This document shows, piece by piece, positions 24,766 through 33,733 of a stretch of 64,000 nucleotides of DNA (its first letter is position 1; each line of letters begins with the position of its first letter). The notes beneath the pieces are model-generated. The model did no database searches and had not been told where the DNA came from. It worked only from the letters and a program-made list of their open reading frames with translations. This DNA is from CAYPGJ01 sp050174775. Its GTDB lineage: Bacteria; Planctomycetota; Phycisphaerae; Phycisphaerales; UBA1924. A program made the position numbers and the translations under genes. Location: NCBI GenBank assembly GCA_050174775.1, contig JBFXJP010000003.1:1-64000 (forward strand). Direction: 5' to 3'.

Positions 24766-27219
24766 ATGGGTTATTGGAATGCTCGGATGGGTCGTGGTCT
24801 AGGCGCTTTGGCGGCGATTGCGGGCGGCGTGATGTGCGCTGCTCCTGTGATGGGTCAGGCGGGCGCGGCGAGCCCCGACCTGAACAGGGACGGGGTGGTC
24901 AACGATCGGGACGTCGTGGAATGGCTTCGGGCCTTCCTGGGGCGTCAGTCTCTGCCGATGTCGGCGCTGCGTCCGTTCGATCTGAACGGGGACGGCGGGC
25001 TGAGCGGGCACGACATCGGCGTGTTCTCGAGCGCGATGGGCGCGGAGGCGTACGGTCGTCTGAACTTCTCCGCGATGTGGAGCGAGGCGGCGAGCCTCGG
25101 CTGGTACGACGAGCGTGTGGACTTCGATCATGATGGCCGTCTCAGCCAGGAGGACGTCATGATCTGGTTGACGGCGCTGGTGGCGCCTCAGACGCTGCCC
25201 CCCGCGATCGTCGCGGCGGCGGACGTGAACGGGGACGGCGCGCGGACGGGTCACGACCTGTCGGTGCTGCTGAGCGCGATGGGCGGCGCGGGTCAGTCGT
25301 TGAACGTGGCGATGCTGCGTCGTCAGATCGAGCAGTCGGTCCAGCCGCCGAGCACTGGCGGTGGGACGACGCCGGGCGGTTCGACGCCTGGCGGGTCGAC
25401 GCCGGGCGGCGCCACTCCTCCGGGCGGCTCGACGAACGGCGGTTCATCGAGCGGGTCGAACCCGGGCGGTTCCGCGCCGGGCGGCGCGACTCCCGGCTCT
25501 TCGACGCCTCCGAGCACGAGCGCTCCTTCGGGCGGTACGTCCGGCGGCGGGAGCACGTACACGCTGGTGATCCCGGGCGGAGGCCCCGGCCCCGGCACGA
25601 ACCCCGCGCCGCTGGCGACGGTGGTCGGGTCCGGTCGCGGCGCTGATGCGCGTGCGATCGCGCGGTTCGACACGGTGCCGAACCAGACGATCAGCGGTCA
25701 GCTGAACGTCGGCGTCGTGGCGTTCCACATGAACGGCATCGATCGGGTCGAGTTCTCCGCGAACGGCGGGGCGTGGGTCGCGACCAACGAGATGCGGATG
25801 AACGAGGCCACGGGCGTGTGGGAGTATTGGGCGACGCTGCGGGCGTCGGACTTCCCGGACGGTCTGGTGGAGGTGCGCGCCGTGGCCGTGCCGCGGGTCG
25901 GCGTGCCGCGCGACCTGGGCGTGCTGCCTGTGTACGCGAACAGCCGCTCGCAGCTGCCTTCGACGGAGCGTTACGTTTCCGTGACCGGCGACGACGTCGC
26001 CGGGGACGGCACGCGTGAGCGTCCGTACCGTTCGATCTTCCGCGCGGCGTTCGCGATCGGCGCGGCGAACAACGGGATTGCTGACGGCGGGCAGGTGTAC
26101 CTGCTGCCTGGTGAGTATGACTGGGGCCGCGCGGGCTACAACGCGAACGGTCAGTACATCGGGAACGTGACGACGCGTGACCGGTGGCTGACGGTGAGCG
26201 CGGCTCCGGGCGTGTCGCGCGACGACGTTCGGATCGTGAGCTCGACGGGCGGCGGTCTGAAGACGCAGCGCGTTCGCGCGTCGAACGTGACGATCGTGTC
26301 CACGGAGCTGGACAACGCGGTTCCGACGGGCACGTCCCCGATGCTGTGGATCGACAACTGCAAGATGCTCGGTCGCGATCGCGTGACCGACATGAAGTGG
26401 GCGTCGATCGCGTCCTTCCCCGGCGGCATGTACTTCACGGACTCGCACATCATCAGCGGCCGGTACGGCGTGATCGGCGCGCAGATGGTGCGCGGCGTCA
26501 CGGTGGAGTCCACGGGCGACGACACGTTCACGAACTGCGCGATGGTCGTGAACTGCACGGCTCGCGACATCCGCACGCCGGACGGGTACGACTTCCACGC
26601 GGACGTGGTCCAACTACACGCGTCGGAAACGGGCTGGAATAATGTGATCGTTTATAATGTTCGAGCGATTGACTGCGTCTCCCAGGGCTGGCACATCGGG
26701 TACACCGGGCACCGCAAGGGTCCGGACTGGACGGACATCGCGTTCGTGAACTACCTGGTGGACATCCGGAGCCCCGATTACACGGCTCAGTGGATCCCGT
26801 CGGCGAACCACGTGCTGTGGTGGAACATGACGATGCTGGGCGGTCCGGTGATCGTCCGTGACAATCCGAACTCGGGCGGCGGCCACGGCGAGGCGACCAC
26901 GATCCGCAACTTCGACGTTCGGAACTGCGTGATGCAGAAGCTGATCGTCCAGGTGGCGGGCACGACGCCCCGCGCGTCCGACCCGCTGTGGGCGACGAAC
27001 AACCACTTCATCGACTCGACCTCGTACGCCGCGATGGTGGCGGGGACGGGCGCGACGGCCGGCGGCTCCGCGGCGCAGCTGTTCGCGAACGCTTCGGGCG
27101 GGGACTTCCGCTCGACGGGCACGGTGCTGCGGAACCGCATGCCGAATCCGGTGATCATCATCGATGCTCAGGGTCGTCGGGTCGAGTCGGCGCGAGCGAT
27201 CGGCGCGTTGCAGCCGTGA
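24766..27219 (+). CDS. Secreted dockerin-like / right-handed beta-helix protein
   Basis: 817 aa from ATG 24766, with AAGGAGGT nearby. A signal peptide ends near MGQA (residue 32). Four EF-hand-like calcium loops form two dockerin-type pairs: residues 38-49 (DLNRDGVV), 72-83 (DLNGDGGL), 119-130 (DFDHDGRL) and 153-164 (DVNGDGAR). A Gly/Ser/Thr/Pro linker of about 100 residues follows (GGSTPGG repeats), then an Ig-like region (VEFSANGGAW) and a C-terminal parallel beta-helix beginning RYVSVTGDD. Beta-helix proteins near polysaccharide operons are often lyases or glycan-binding proteins; catalytic residues are not obvious. No PEP-CTERM tail is present. Confidence 0.8.
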   Translation: MGYWNARMGRGLGALAAIAGGVMCAAPVMGQAGAASPDLNRDGVVNDRDVVEWLRAFLGRQSLPMSALRPFDLNGDGGLSGHDIGVFSSAMGAEAYGRLNFSAMWSEAASLGWYDERVDFDHDGRLSQEDVMIWLTALVAPQTLPPAIVAAADVNGDGARTGHDLSVLLSAMGGAGQSLNVAMLRRQIEQSVQPPSTGGGTTPGGSTPGGSTPGGATPPGGSTNGGSSSGSNPGGSAPGGATPGSSTPPSTSAPSGGTSGGGSTYTLVIPGGGPGPGTNPAPLATVVGSGRGADARAIARFDTVPNQTISGQLNVGVVAFHMNGIDRVEFSANGGAWVATNEMRMNEATGVWEYWATLRASDFPDGLVEVRAVAVPRVGVPRDLGVLPVYANSRSQLPSTERYVSVTGDDVAGDGTRERPYRSIFRAAFAIGAANNGIADGGQVYLLPGEYDWGRAGYNANGQYIGNVTTRDRWLTVSAAPGVSRDDVRIVSSTGGGLKTQRVRASNVTIVSTELDNAVPTGTSPMLWIDNCKMLGRDRVTDMKWASIASFPGGMYFTDSHIISGRYGVIGAQMVRGVTVESTGDDTFTNCAMVVNCTARDIRTPDGYDFHADVVQLHASETGWNNVIVYNVRAIDCVSQGWHIGYTGHRKGPDWTDIAFVNYLVDIRSPDYTAQWIPSANHVLWWNMTMLGGPVIVRDNPNSGGGHGEATTIRNFDVRNCVMQKLIVQVAGTTPRASDPLWATNNHFIDSTSYAAMVAGTGATAGGSAAQLFANASGGDFRSTGTVLRNRMPNPVIIIDAQGRRVESARAIGALQP

Positions 27220-27243
27220 GCGGATCGGCGATAGTGCTCAGGC

Positions 27244-28548
27244 ATGAGTGACACGACAGGGCCACGCGTTGTGTATGCGGGCGCCGCGCCGGACACCGGG
27301 AATCTCGGTGTGTCGGCGCTTTGCTTTGGTGCGTTGCGTGCGTTGTACGAGCGGTTGCCGGGTGCGCGCGTGACGGTGCTGGATTTCGGACGGGGCGAGC
27401 GGGAGTGGTGGTTCGAGGAGGGGGGGGCGCGGCATCGGTGCCTGCGTGTGGGGGCGGTGCGGACACGTCGGTGGCACCGGCCCGAGAGCATGGCGCGGAT
27501 CGACTTGAGCATGCGTTTGGGCGGGCTGGGGAACCCGGCGGCGCGAGCGATGCTGGAGAGCGATGCGGTGCTGGACATCAGTGGGGGGGACAGCTTCACG
27601 GACCTCTACGGGGCGTGGCGGTTTGCGAGCGTGGCGTGGGTGAAGCTGGCGGCGCTTCGGGCGGGGGCGCCGCTCGTGCTGCTGCCGCAGACGTACGGGC
27701 CGTTCCAGGGGAGTGCGTCGCGCGCGGTGGCGGAGCGGATCGTTCGGCACGCCGGGATGTGCTGGGCGCGCGACGAGCGGAGCTTCGAGGTGCTCCGGGG
27801 TCTGCTGGGGTCGGAGTTTGATCCGGCGCGGCATCGGACGGGTGTGGACGTGGCGTTCGTGATGGGGGTGCGCGAGCCCGGGACCGAGCTGGGGCGCGGG
27901 GTGGATACGTGGGCGCGCGGCGGGGATGGCGGGCTGACGATCGGGTTCAACGTGTCGGGGCTGATCTATCTCAGTGAGGACGGCGGGCGCGCGCAGTACG
28001 GCCTGCGCGCGGACTACCGGGAGGCGGTGGAGCGGTTCGTGCGTCGCGTGCTGGAGCGGAGCGATGCGCGGGTGGTGCTGATGCCGCACGTGATCTCCCC
28101 GCCCGGGCACTACGAGTCGGACAACGACGCGTGCGAGCGGTTGCGCGCGAGGCTGGGTGAAGTGGGGAAGGGGCGTGTCGCTGTGGCGCCCGGGCTGGAT
28201 GATCCGCGTGAGGCGAAGTGGCTGATCTCGCGCATGGGGTGGTTCTGCGGGACGCGTATGCATTCGACGATCGCGGGGTTGTCGACGGGCGTGCCGACCG
28301 CGGCGATCGCGTACTCGGACAAGACGCGGGGCGTGTTCGAGACGTGCGGGCAGGGTGAGCACGTGGCTGATCCGCGCGCGCTGGGGACGGACGAGCTGGT
28401 GGAGGCGTTGTGGACGTCGTTCGAGGGGCGTGAGCGTGCGCGGGGGAGCCTCGGGGAGGCGTTGCCGGGCGTGCTCGGGCGCGCGGGCGAGCAGATGGGC
28501 GCGATCTGTGATTTCGTCGGGGCCGGCAGGGGGGCGTTGCGCGCGTGA
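27244..28548 (+). CDS. Polysaccharide pyruvyl transferase family protein
   Basis: 434 aa. The fold shows GNLGVSALCFGALRAL at the N-terminus, DAVLDISGGDSFTDLYG, LLPQTYGPF, WARDERSFEVLRGLLG, and the later H-containing MPHVISPPGHYESDN and GTRMHSTIAGLSTGVP segments. These are the hallmarks of the WcaK/CsaB family, which adds ketal-pyruvate from phosphoenolpyruvate to glycans. It begins the tightly packed part of the operon. Its stop overlaps the flippase start by 4 bp (GTGA). Some members of this family are sugar-modifying rather than pyruvylating enzymes. Confidence 0.85.
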   Translation: MSDTTGPRVVYAGAAPDTGNLGVSALCFGALRALYERLPGARVTVLDFGRGEREWWFEEGGARHRCLRVGAVRTRRWHRPESMARIDLSMRLGGLGNPAARAMLESDAVLDISGGDSFTDLYGAWRFASVAWVKLAALRAGAPLVLLPQTYGPFQGSASRAVAERIVRHAGMCWARDERSFEVLRGLLGSEFDPARHRTGVDVAFVMGVREPGTELGRGVDTWARGGDGGLTIGFNVSGLIYLSEDGGRAQYGLRADYREAVERFVRRVLERSDARVVLMPHVISPPGHYESDNDACERLRARLGEVGKGRVAVAPGLDDPREAKWLISRMGWFCGTRMHSTIAGLSTGVPTAAIAYSDKTRGVFETCGQGEHVADPRALGTDELVEALWTSFEGRERARGSLGEALPGVLGRAGEQMGAICDFVGAGRGALRA

Positions 28549-30011
28549 GCGTGCGGCGCGGCGTGGCGCGTGGGGTGGCGGTGCTGAGCGCGGGCCAGGG
28601 CGGCGCGCAGGCGCTGCAGATGGTGAAGAACGTGCTTGTGGCGCGGCTGCTGGGGCCGGACGAGTGGGGGGTGGTGGCGACGTTCTGGGTGACGCTGACG
28701 CTGCTGGACTCGATCACGACGCTCGCGGCGGATCGTCAGGTGGTGCAGGCCGAGGACGGCGCGGAGAAGGGGTTTCTGGGCACAGCGCACGCGTTGCAGG
28801 CGTTGCGCGGGCTCGGCACGGGGTGCGTGTTGTTCGGGCTGTCGTGGGTTGCAGCGTGGGCGTTCAAGACGCCGCAGGCGCTGTGGGCGTATCAGGCGAT
28901 CGCGATCGTGCCGGTGATCCGCGGGCTGTCGCATCTTGGCGTGTTTGTGGCGCAGCGTGAGATGCGCTTTGGTCCGACGGTGTGGGCGGAGCTGTGGTCG
29001 CAGGGCGTGGCGTTGGTGGTGGGTGTTGTGCTGGCGTGGCAGCTCGGGACGTTTGCCGCGGCGTTGTGGATGATCATGGCGCAGACGGTGGCGTGGACGG
29101 CGTTGACGCACGTGTGGGGCGGGAGCCGGTACGGGTGGGGGTGGGACAGCGGGTCGGCGCGGCGGATCGCGTTGTTCTGTGTGCCGCTGATGCTGAACGG
29201 CGCGCTGATGTTCATCGTGTTCCAGGGTGATCAGACGGTGATCGGCGTGGCGTACGACAAGGCGACGCTGGGGCTGTATGCCGCGGCGTTCATGCTGGCG
29301 TCGACGCCGACGCAGTTGGTGGCGAAGGTGGCGTCGTCGGCGTTTCTGCCGCCGCTGTCGCGTGCGCAGGGTGACCCTGTGGTGTTCGAGCGTCGTGTGC
29401 GCGGGAGTGTGGAGGCGTTGGCGTTGCTGGGCGGGGCGGCCGGTGTGGGGTTGGCGGCGTTGGGCCCGTGGGTGATGCGGACGTTCTTCGGGGCGGAGTA
29501 TGCGGCGGCGGGCGCGGTGGTGGGGTTGCTGGGCGTGATGTTCGCGATCCGGATCGTGCGGATCGGGCCGACGCTGGCCGCGATGGCGCGGGGGGACACG
29601 ATGAACTCGGCTGTGGGGAACATGTGGCGGTGCGCGGCGTTGGTGGGTGTGATCGTGGCCGCGTGGCAGCGTGCGGACGTGTGGTGGATCGCGCTCGCCG
29701 GGGTGCTTGGTGAGGGCATGGCGCTGGTGGCTTCGTGCGTTCGGTTGCGTGCGCGGCAGGGCGTGGGTTTGCGTGCGTCGATGTGGGCTTCTTCGCTTGC
29801 GGTGGGGGTGATGTGCGCGGCTCTGGTGGTGGAGCGGACGATCGGGGGGCTGGGGCTTGCGGGCGGGATCGTGTTCGGCGCGGTGGCGTATATGGCGCTG
29901 ATCGGCGCGATGCTTGTGTGGTGTCCGGGGGTGGCGTCGGAGGCGCGTGCGTTGTGGGCGCGTGTGCGTCGAGTGGACGGGGGCGCGGCGGAAAACGGAG
30001 CATCGGCGTGA
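28545..30011 (+). CDS. wzx: Wzx-type oligosaccharide flippase
   Basis: 488 aa from GTG 28545. Multi-spanning MOP/MATE-type protein: ALQMVKNVLVARLLGPDEWG near the N-terminus is the classic Wzx start, followed by about a dozen hydrophobic helices. It would flip lipid-linked repeat units across the inner membrane. It overlaps the pyruvyltransferase gene by 4 bp (GTGA) and the acetyltransferase gene by 4 bp. A Wzy-like polymerase is encoded 4 kb downstream, so the locus fits the Wzx/Wzy pathway. Confidence 0.88.
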   Translation: MSVRRGVARGVAVLSAGQGGAQALQMVKNVLVARLLGPDEWGVVATFWVTLTLLDSITTLAADRQVVQAEDGAEKGFLGTAHALQALRGLGTGCVLFGLSWVAAWAFKTPQALWAYQAIAIVPVIRGLSHLGVFVAQREMRFGPTVWAELWSQGVALVVGVVLAWQLGTFAAALWMIMAQTVAWTALTHVWGGSRYGWGWDSGSARRIALFCVPLMLNGALMFIVFQGDQTVIGVAYDKATLGLYAAAFMLASTPTQLVAKVASSAFLPPLSRAQGDPVVFERRVRGSVEALALLGGAAGVGLAALGPWVMRTFFGAEYAAAGAVVGLLGVMFAIRIVRIGPTLAAMARGDTMNSAVGNMWRCAALVGVIVAAWQRADVWWIALAGVLGEGMALVASCVRLRARQGVGLRASMWASSLAVGVMCAALVVERTIGGLGLAGGIVFGAVAYMALIGAMLVWCPGVASEARALWARVRRVDGGAAENGASA

Positions 30012-30712
30012 GCGAGCGCGGGGAACTGCGGCGTTGCGCGTTGGCGGGCGTGCTGGAGAGATGCGCGGGGACGGCGCGGCTGCGCGGGCGTGCGCTGCGC
30101 ACGGCGTTGAGGTGGGAGGGGGGGCCGTTCTGGTCGGCGACGGCGCGCGGGATCATGGAGCGCTGGTACGGGGTGAAGATCGGGGCGTACTCGTACGGGA
30201 GCCTGTGCTTCGTGCCGGGCGCGTTGGTGCGGGGCTCGTCGATCGGGCGGTATGTGTCGATCGCGGACGGCGTGCGCGTGTTCGAGCGGAATCATCCGAT
30301 GGGTCGGCTGTCGATGCACCCGTTCTTCTACAACGCGAATCTGGGGTACCTGGAGCGCGACTCGATCGAGTCGGTGACGCTGGAGATCGGGGACGACGTG
30401 TGGATCGGGGATCGGGCGATCGTGACGCCCGGGTGCCGGCGGATCGGATTGGGCGCGGTGGTTGCGGCTGGCGCGGTGGTGACGAAGGACGTGCCGGACT
30501 TTGCGATCGTGGGGGGGAATCCGGCGCGGGTGATCCGGATGCGGTTTGATGAATCGACGTGCGAGCTGGTTCGGGGGAGCCGGTGGTGGGAGCGGCCGGT
30601 GTGGGAGGTGGCGCGGGAGATGGGGTGGATGACGCGGGAGCTGGGAAGCGATGCGGCGCAGCACCCGTTGTTGCGTGACGCGGCGCGGAGCGCGGAGGCG
30701 GTGAGGGTGTGA
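30008..30712 (+). CDS. Hexapeptide-repeat acyltransferase
   Basis: 234 aa from GTG 30008. The left-handed beta-helix is evident from isoleucine-led hexapeptides (VRGSSIGRYVSIADGVR; DDVWIGDRAIVTPG; IGLGAVVAAGAVVTKDVP; AIVGGNPAR), with the HPMG loop (ERNHPM) characteristic of CatB/WbbJ-type transferases. It would O- or N-acetylate a sugar of the polysaccharide. It is coupled to the flippase (GTGA) and to the next gene (GTGATG). Confidence 0.82.
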   Translation: MSERGELRRCALAGVLERCAGTARLRGRALRTALRWEGGPFWSATARGIMERWYGVKIGAYSYGSLCFVPGALVRGSSIGRYVSIADGVRVFERNHPMGRLSMHPFFYNANLGYLERDSIESVTLEIGDDVWIGDRAIVTPGCRRIGLGAVVAAGAVVTKDVPDFAIVGGNPARVIRMRFDESTCELVRGSRWWERPVWEVAREMGWMTRELGSDAAQHPLLRDAARSAEAVRV

Positions 30713-32016
30713 TGCGGTTGCCGGTGCTGAGCATTCGAGAGGTTGCGGAGCGGCAGTTGTGCAGTGGGTGCGGGGCGTGCGCGTATCTCAGCCCGGACGA
30801 GATCCGCATGGTGGAGGATGTGGAGAGGGGGAAGCGACCGCTTGTGGATGGGGAGGAGCGCGACCCGAGATCGAAGGAGGCGCTGCGCGCGTGCCCGGGC
30901 GCGTCGCTGGAGCACACGTTCGATCCGACGGATCCGGCGTTGCGGGGGGAGTTGATCGCCGGGTGGGGGCCGGTGCGTCGTGTGTGGGAGGGGCATGCCG
31001 GGGATGGGGCGTTGCGGTGGGCGGGGTCGAGCGGAGGCGCCGCGAGCGCGTTGGCGCTGTACTGCATTGAGAGGGGCGGGATGTCGGGGGTGCTGCACAC
31101 GGCGGCGCGGGAGGATGCGCCGCTCGTGAACGAGACGGTGATGAGCCGCACGCGCGAGGAGTTGCTGGCGCGGACGGGCTCGCGGTATGCGCCGGCGAGC
31201 CCGTGCGACGGGCTGGGGATGATCGAGGAGAGCGCGGGGAAGTGTGTGTTCGTGGGGAAGCCTTGCGATGTGGCGGGGGCGCAGCGGGCGCGGAAGATGC
31301 GTCCGGGGCTGGACGAGAAGCTGGGCGTGACGATCGCGTTCTTCTGCGCGGGGGCGCCGTCGGTGCGCGGGACGCTGGAGCTGCTGAAGAAGGTGGGTGT
31401 GGAGGACCCGGAGACGGCGGGAAGGGTGGAGAGCGTGCGGTATCGGGGGAACGGCTGGCCGGGGCTTTGGCGCGTGCGGTGGAAGGATGCGCGGGGTGAG
31501 GCGCGCGAAGCGAGCATGACGTACGCGGAGTCGTGGGGGTTCTTGCAGCGGTATCGGCAGTGGCGGTGCTATGTGTGCCCGGATCACACGGGGGAGTTTG
31601 CGGACATCGCGGTGGGGGACCCGTGGTATCGGGAGATCGAGGAGGGTGAGGCGGGGAGTTCGCTGATCGTGGCGCGGACGGCGCTGGGGGAGCGGATCGT
31701 GCGCGAGGCGGCCGAGGCGGGGTACATCGCGCTGCAGCGTGAGGATGCGACGTTGCTGCCGAGGAGCCAGCCGAATCTGCTGGGCGGGCGCGGCGCGGTG
31801 GCGGGTCGGATGTGGGCGACGCGGGTGGCGGGCGTGCCGACGGCGAGGTTCAAGGGTTTCGCGATGTGGCGGTATTGGTGGAGCGAGCTGACGATCGCGG
31901 AGAAGCTGCGTTCGACGGTGGGTACGTGGAGGCGGATGGGTCGGAAGGGGTTGCGGAAGCGTGTCGAGGTGCGGGAGTGGGAGGGGGCGCGCGCGGAGCA
32001 GGGAACGGCCACGTGA
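30712..32016 (+). CDS. FrhB/FdhB-like coenzyme F420 hydrogenase beta-subunit family protein
   Basis: 434 aa from ATG 30712; a GTG 3 nt earlier overlaps the previous stop and is the alternative. The N-terminus binds a [4Fe-4S] cluster: LCSGCGAC (Cys17, Cys20, Cys23) and RACPG downstream. The later parts show the FrhB_FdhB fold (WAGSSGGAASALALYCI; VFVGKPCDVAGAQ; RCYVCPDHTGEFADIAVGDPW). In polysaccharide operons members of this family occur next to pyruvyl transferases and are thought to act on sugars rather than F420; the reaction is not established. The context here is the same. Confidence 0.8.
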   Translation: MRLPVLSIREVAERQLCSGCGACAYLSPDEIRMVEDVERGKRPLVDGEERDPRSKEALRACPGASLEHTFDPTDPALRGELIAGWGPVRRVWEGHAGDGALRWAGSSGGAASALALYCIERGGMSGVLHTAAREDAPLVNETVMSRTREELLARTGSRYAPASPCDGLGMIEESAGKCVFVGKPCDVAGAQRARKMRPGLDEKLGVTIAFFCAGAPSVRGTLELLKKVGVEDPETAGRVESVRYRGNGWPGLWRVRWKDARGEAREASMTYAESWGFLQRYRQWRCYVCPDHTGEFADIAVGDPWYREIEEGEAGSSLIVARTALGERIVREAAEAGYIALQREDATLLPRSQPNLLGGRGAVAGRMWATRVAGVPTARFKGFAMWRYWWSELTIAEKLRSTVGTWRRMGRKGLRKRVEVREWEGARAEQGTAT

Positions 32017-32666
32017 TCGTGCTGACGTTCCACGGCATCGGGGAACCCGGGCGTGCGCTCGAGGAGGGTGAGGCGGACGTGTGGGTGTCGCGCGGGGTGT
32101 ATGAGGGGGTGCTCGATCTGGTGCGCGGGCGCGGGGAGGTGGTGGTGACGTTCGACGATGGGAACGCGTCGGACTGGGAGATCGGGTTTCCCGCGCTGCG
32201 CGAGCGCGGGATGACGGGGCGCTTCTTTCTGGTGTCGGATCGGATGGATCGAGAGGGGTTCGTGCGCACGGAGTGGGCGCGGGAGATGGTCGGGAGGGGG
32301 ATGACGATCGGGAGTCACGGGAAGGCGCACGTGGCGTGGCGCGGGCTTCCGGACGAGGCGTTGCGGGAGGAGACGGTGGGGGCGAAGCGTGCGCTCGAGG
32401 AGAAGGTGGGGGTGCGGATCGAGGAGGCCGCGTGCCCGTTCGGGTCGTACGACCGGCGCGTGGTGCGGGCGTTGCGTGACGCGGGGTTCACGCGGGTGTA
32501 CACGAGTGATCGGTGGAGCGCGGACGAGCGAGAGTTCGTGTGTGCGCGGCACACGGTGCGTCGTGGGGACAGTGTTGAGGATGTGCGCGGGTGGATCGAG
32601 TGTCGGGCCACGGCGCTTGAACGGCTGAAAGCACGGGCGAGGCTGATGGCGAAGCGGTGGAGATGA
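32013..32666 (+). CDS. Polysaccharide deacetylase (NodB domain), first copy
   Basis: 217 aa from GTG 32013, overlapping the previous stop. The NodB fold is seen: LTFHGIG at the start, TFDDG (catalytic Asp48, metal Asp49), and SHGKAH (His102 and His106), with CPFGSYD in place of the usual RPPYG segment. It removes N-acetyl groups from the glycan. No signal peptide is visible, so it may act in the cytoplasm. A second NodB protein is encoded at 39064. Confidence 0.8.
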   Translation: MIVLTFHGIGEPGRALEEGEADVWVSRGVYEGVLDLVRGRGEVVVTFDDGNASDWEIGFPALRERGMTGRFFLVSDRMDREGFVRTEWAREMVGRGMTIGSHGKAHVAWRGLPDEALREETVGAKRALEEKVGVRIEEAACPFGSYDRRVVRALRDAGFTRVYTSDRWSADEREFVCARHTVRRGDSVEDVRGWIECRATALERLKARARLMAKRWR

Positions 32667-33733
32667 GCGGTTTGAGTCGAGAGTGCGGCGTGATCGCGGT
32701 GGATCGATCGGAGTGGGCGGCGCGTGCGCGTGAGCACGACGACTACAACTACCGGCATGTTTGGGAGTACGGGGAGGCGTGCGCGGCTCGGCTCGGCGCG
32801 CGGAGCGAGCACGTGCGGCTGGAGCGTGGGGGGCAGGTAGTGGGGCTGGCGGATGTGCGCGTGAAGCGTGCGCCGGTGGTGGGGGTGGGGGTGGCGTACG
32901 TGTCGGGCGGGCCGATGGTGATGCGCGGGGGGGATGTGAAGGCGGCGCGCGAGGCGCTGGTGTGGTCGTTGCGCGCGCTGCGTGAGCGGTATACGCGCCG
33001 GATGGGATTGACGCTGCGGGTGTCTCCGGCGCCTGCGGAGTCCGGGTGGGGCGAGGCGCAGGCTGAGGTGTACGAGCAGGAGGGCTTTGCGCCGTCGTCG
33101 TCCACGCGACACAGGACGATCCTGATTGATCTGGCTCGGGAGGAGAGCGAGCTGCGGGCGGGACTTGCGCAGAAGTGGCGGAACTGCCTGAACGCCGCGG
33201 AGCGCGAGGAGCATGAGGTGGAGACGGGGAGCGCCGCGTCGCTGTTCGAGCGGTTTACCGGGATGTACCACGAGATCCGGGAGCGGAAGGGGTTCGACGC
33301 GGACCTGGGCGCGTCCTTCTTTGCGGCGGTGCAGGGGCGCATTGAGGATGGGGACGGGTTCGTTGTGTCGATCGTGCGCGCGGGAGGGGAGGACGCTGCG
33401 GGGCACGTGGGGTGTGATGTCGGGAAGACGAGTGTGTATCTGCTCGGCGCGTCGAACGACGTGGGCCGCAGGACGAAGGCCGCGTATCTCGCGCAATGGA
33501 GCGTGATGCTTCGCGCGAAGGCGAGCGGGTGTCGCTGGTATGACCTCGGCGGGATCGACGCTGAGGCGAACCCGGGCGTGTACAAGTTCAAGAGCGGGAT
33601 GGGGGGTGTGGAGGTTGAGGCGGCGGGTCCGTACGAGGTGGGCGCGACGGGCTGGCGCGGGGTCGTCACCCGGGCGGGCGAGCGCGCGTACCGGTGGAAG
33701 CGGTCGATGGCGCAGGGGAAGCGCGGCGCGTGA
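32663..33733 (+). CDS. FemAB-like GNAT aminoacyltransferase, first copy
   Basis: 356 aa. It shows the double-GNAT FemAB fold, with LAQKWRNCLNAAEREE, MYHEIRERKGF, ASNDVGRRTKAAYLAQW and the conserved YDLGGID...NPGVYKFKSG ending. FemAB-type enzymes transfer amino acids from tRNA to peptidoglycan or to sugars; their relatives in polysaccharide operons are believed to add amino-acid or acyl groups to exopolysaccharide. It is coupled at both ends by 1- to 4-bp overlaps. Confidence 0.8.
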   Translation: MSGLSRECGVIAVDRSEWAARAREHDDYNYRHVWEYGEACAARLGARSEHVRLERGGQVVGLADVRVKRAPVVGVGVAYVSGGPMVMRGGDVKAAREALVWSLRALRERYTRRMGLTLRVSPAPAESGWGEAQAEVYEQEGFAPSSSTRHRTILIDLAREESELRAGLAQKWRNCLNAAEREEHEVETGSAASLFERFTGMYHEIRERKGFDADLGASFFAAVQGRIEDGDGFVVSIVRAGGEDAAGHVGCDVGKTSVYLLGASNDVGRRTKAAYLAQWSVMLRAKASGCRWYDLGGIDAEANPGVYKFKSGMGGVEVEAAGPYEVGATGWRGVVTRAGERAYRWKRSMAQGKRGA

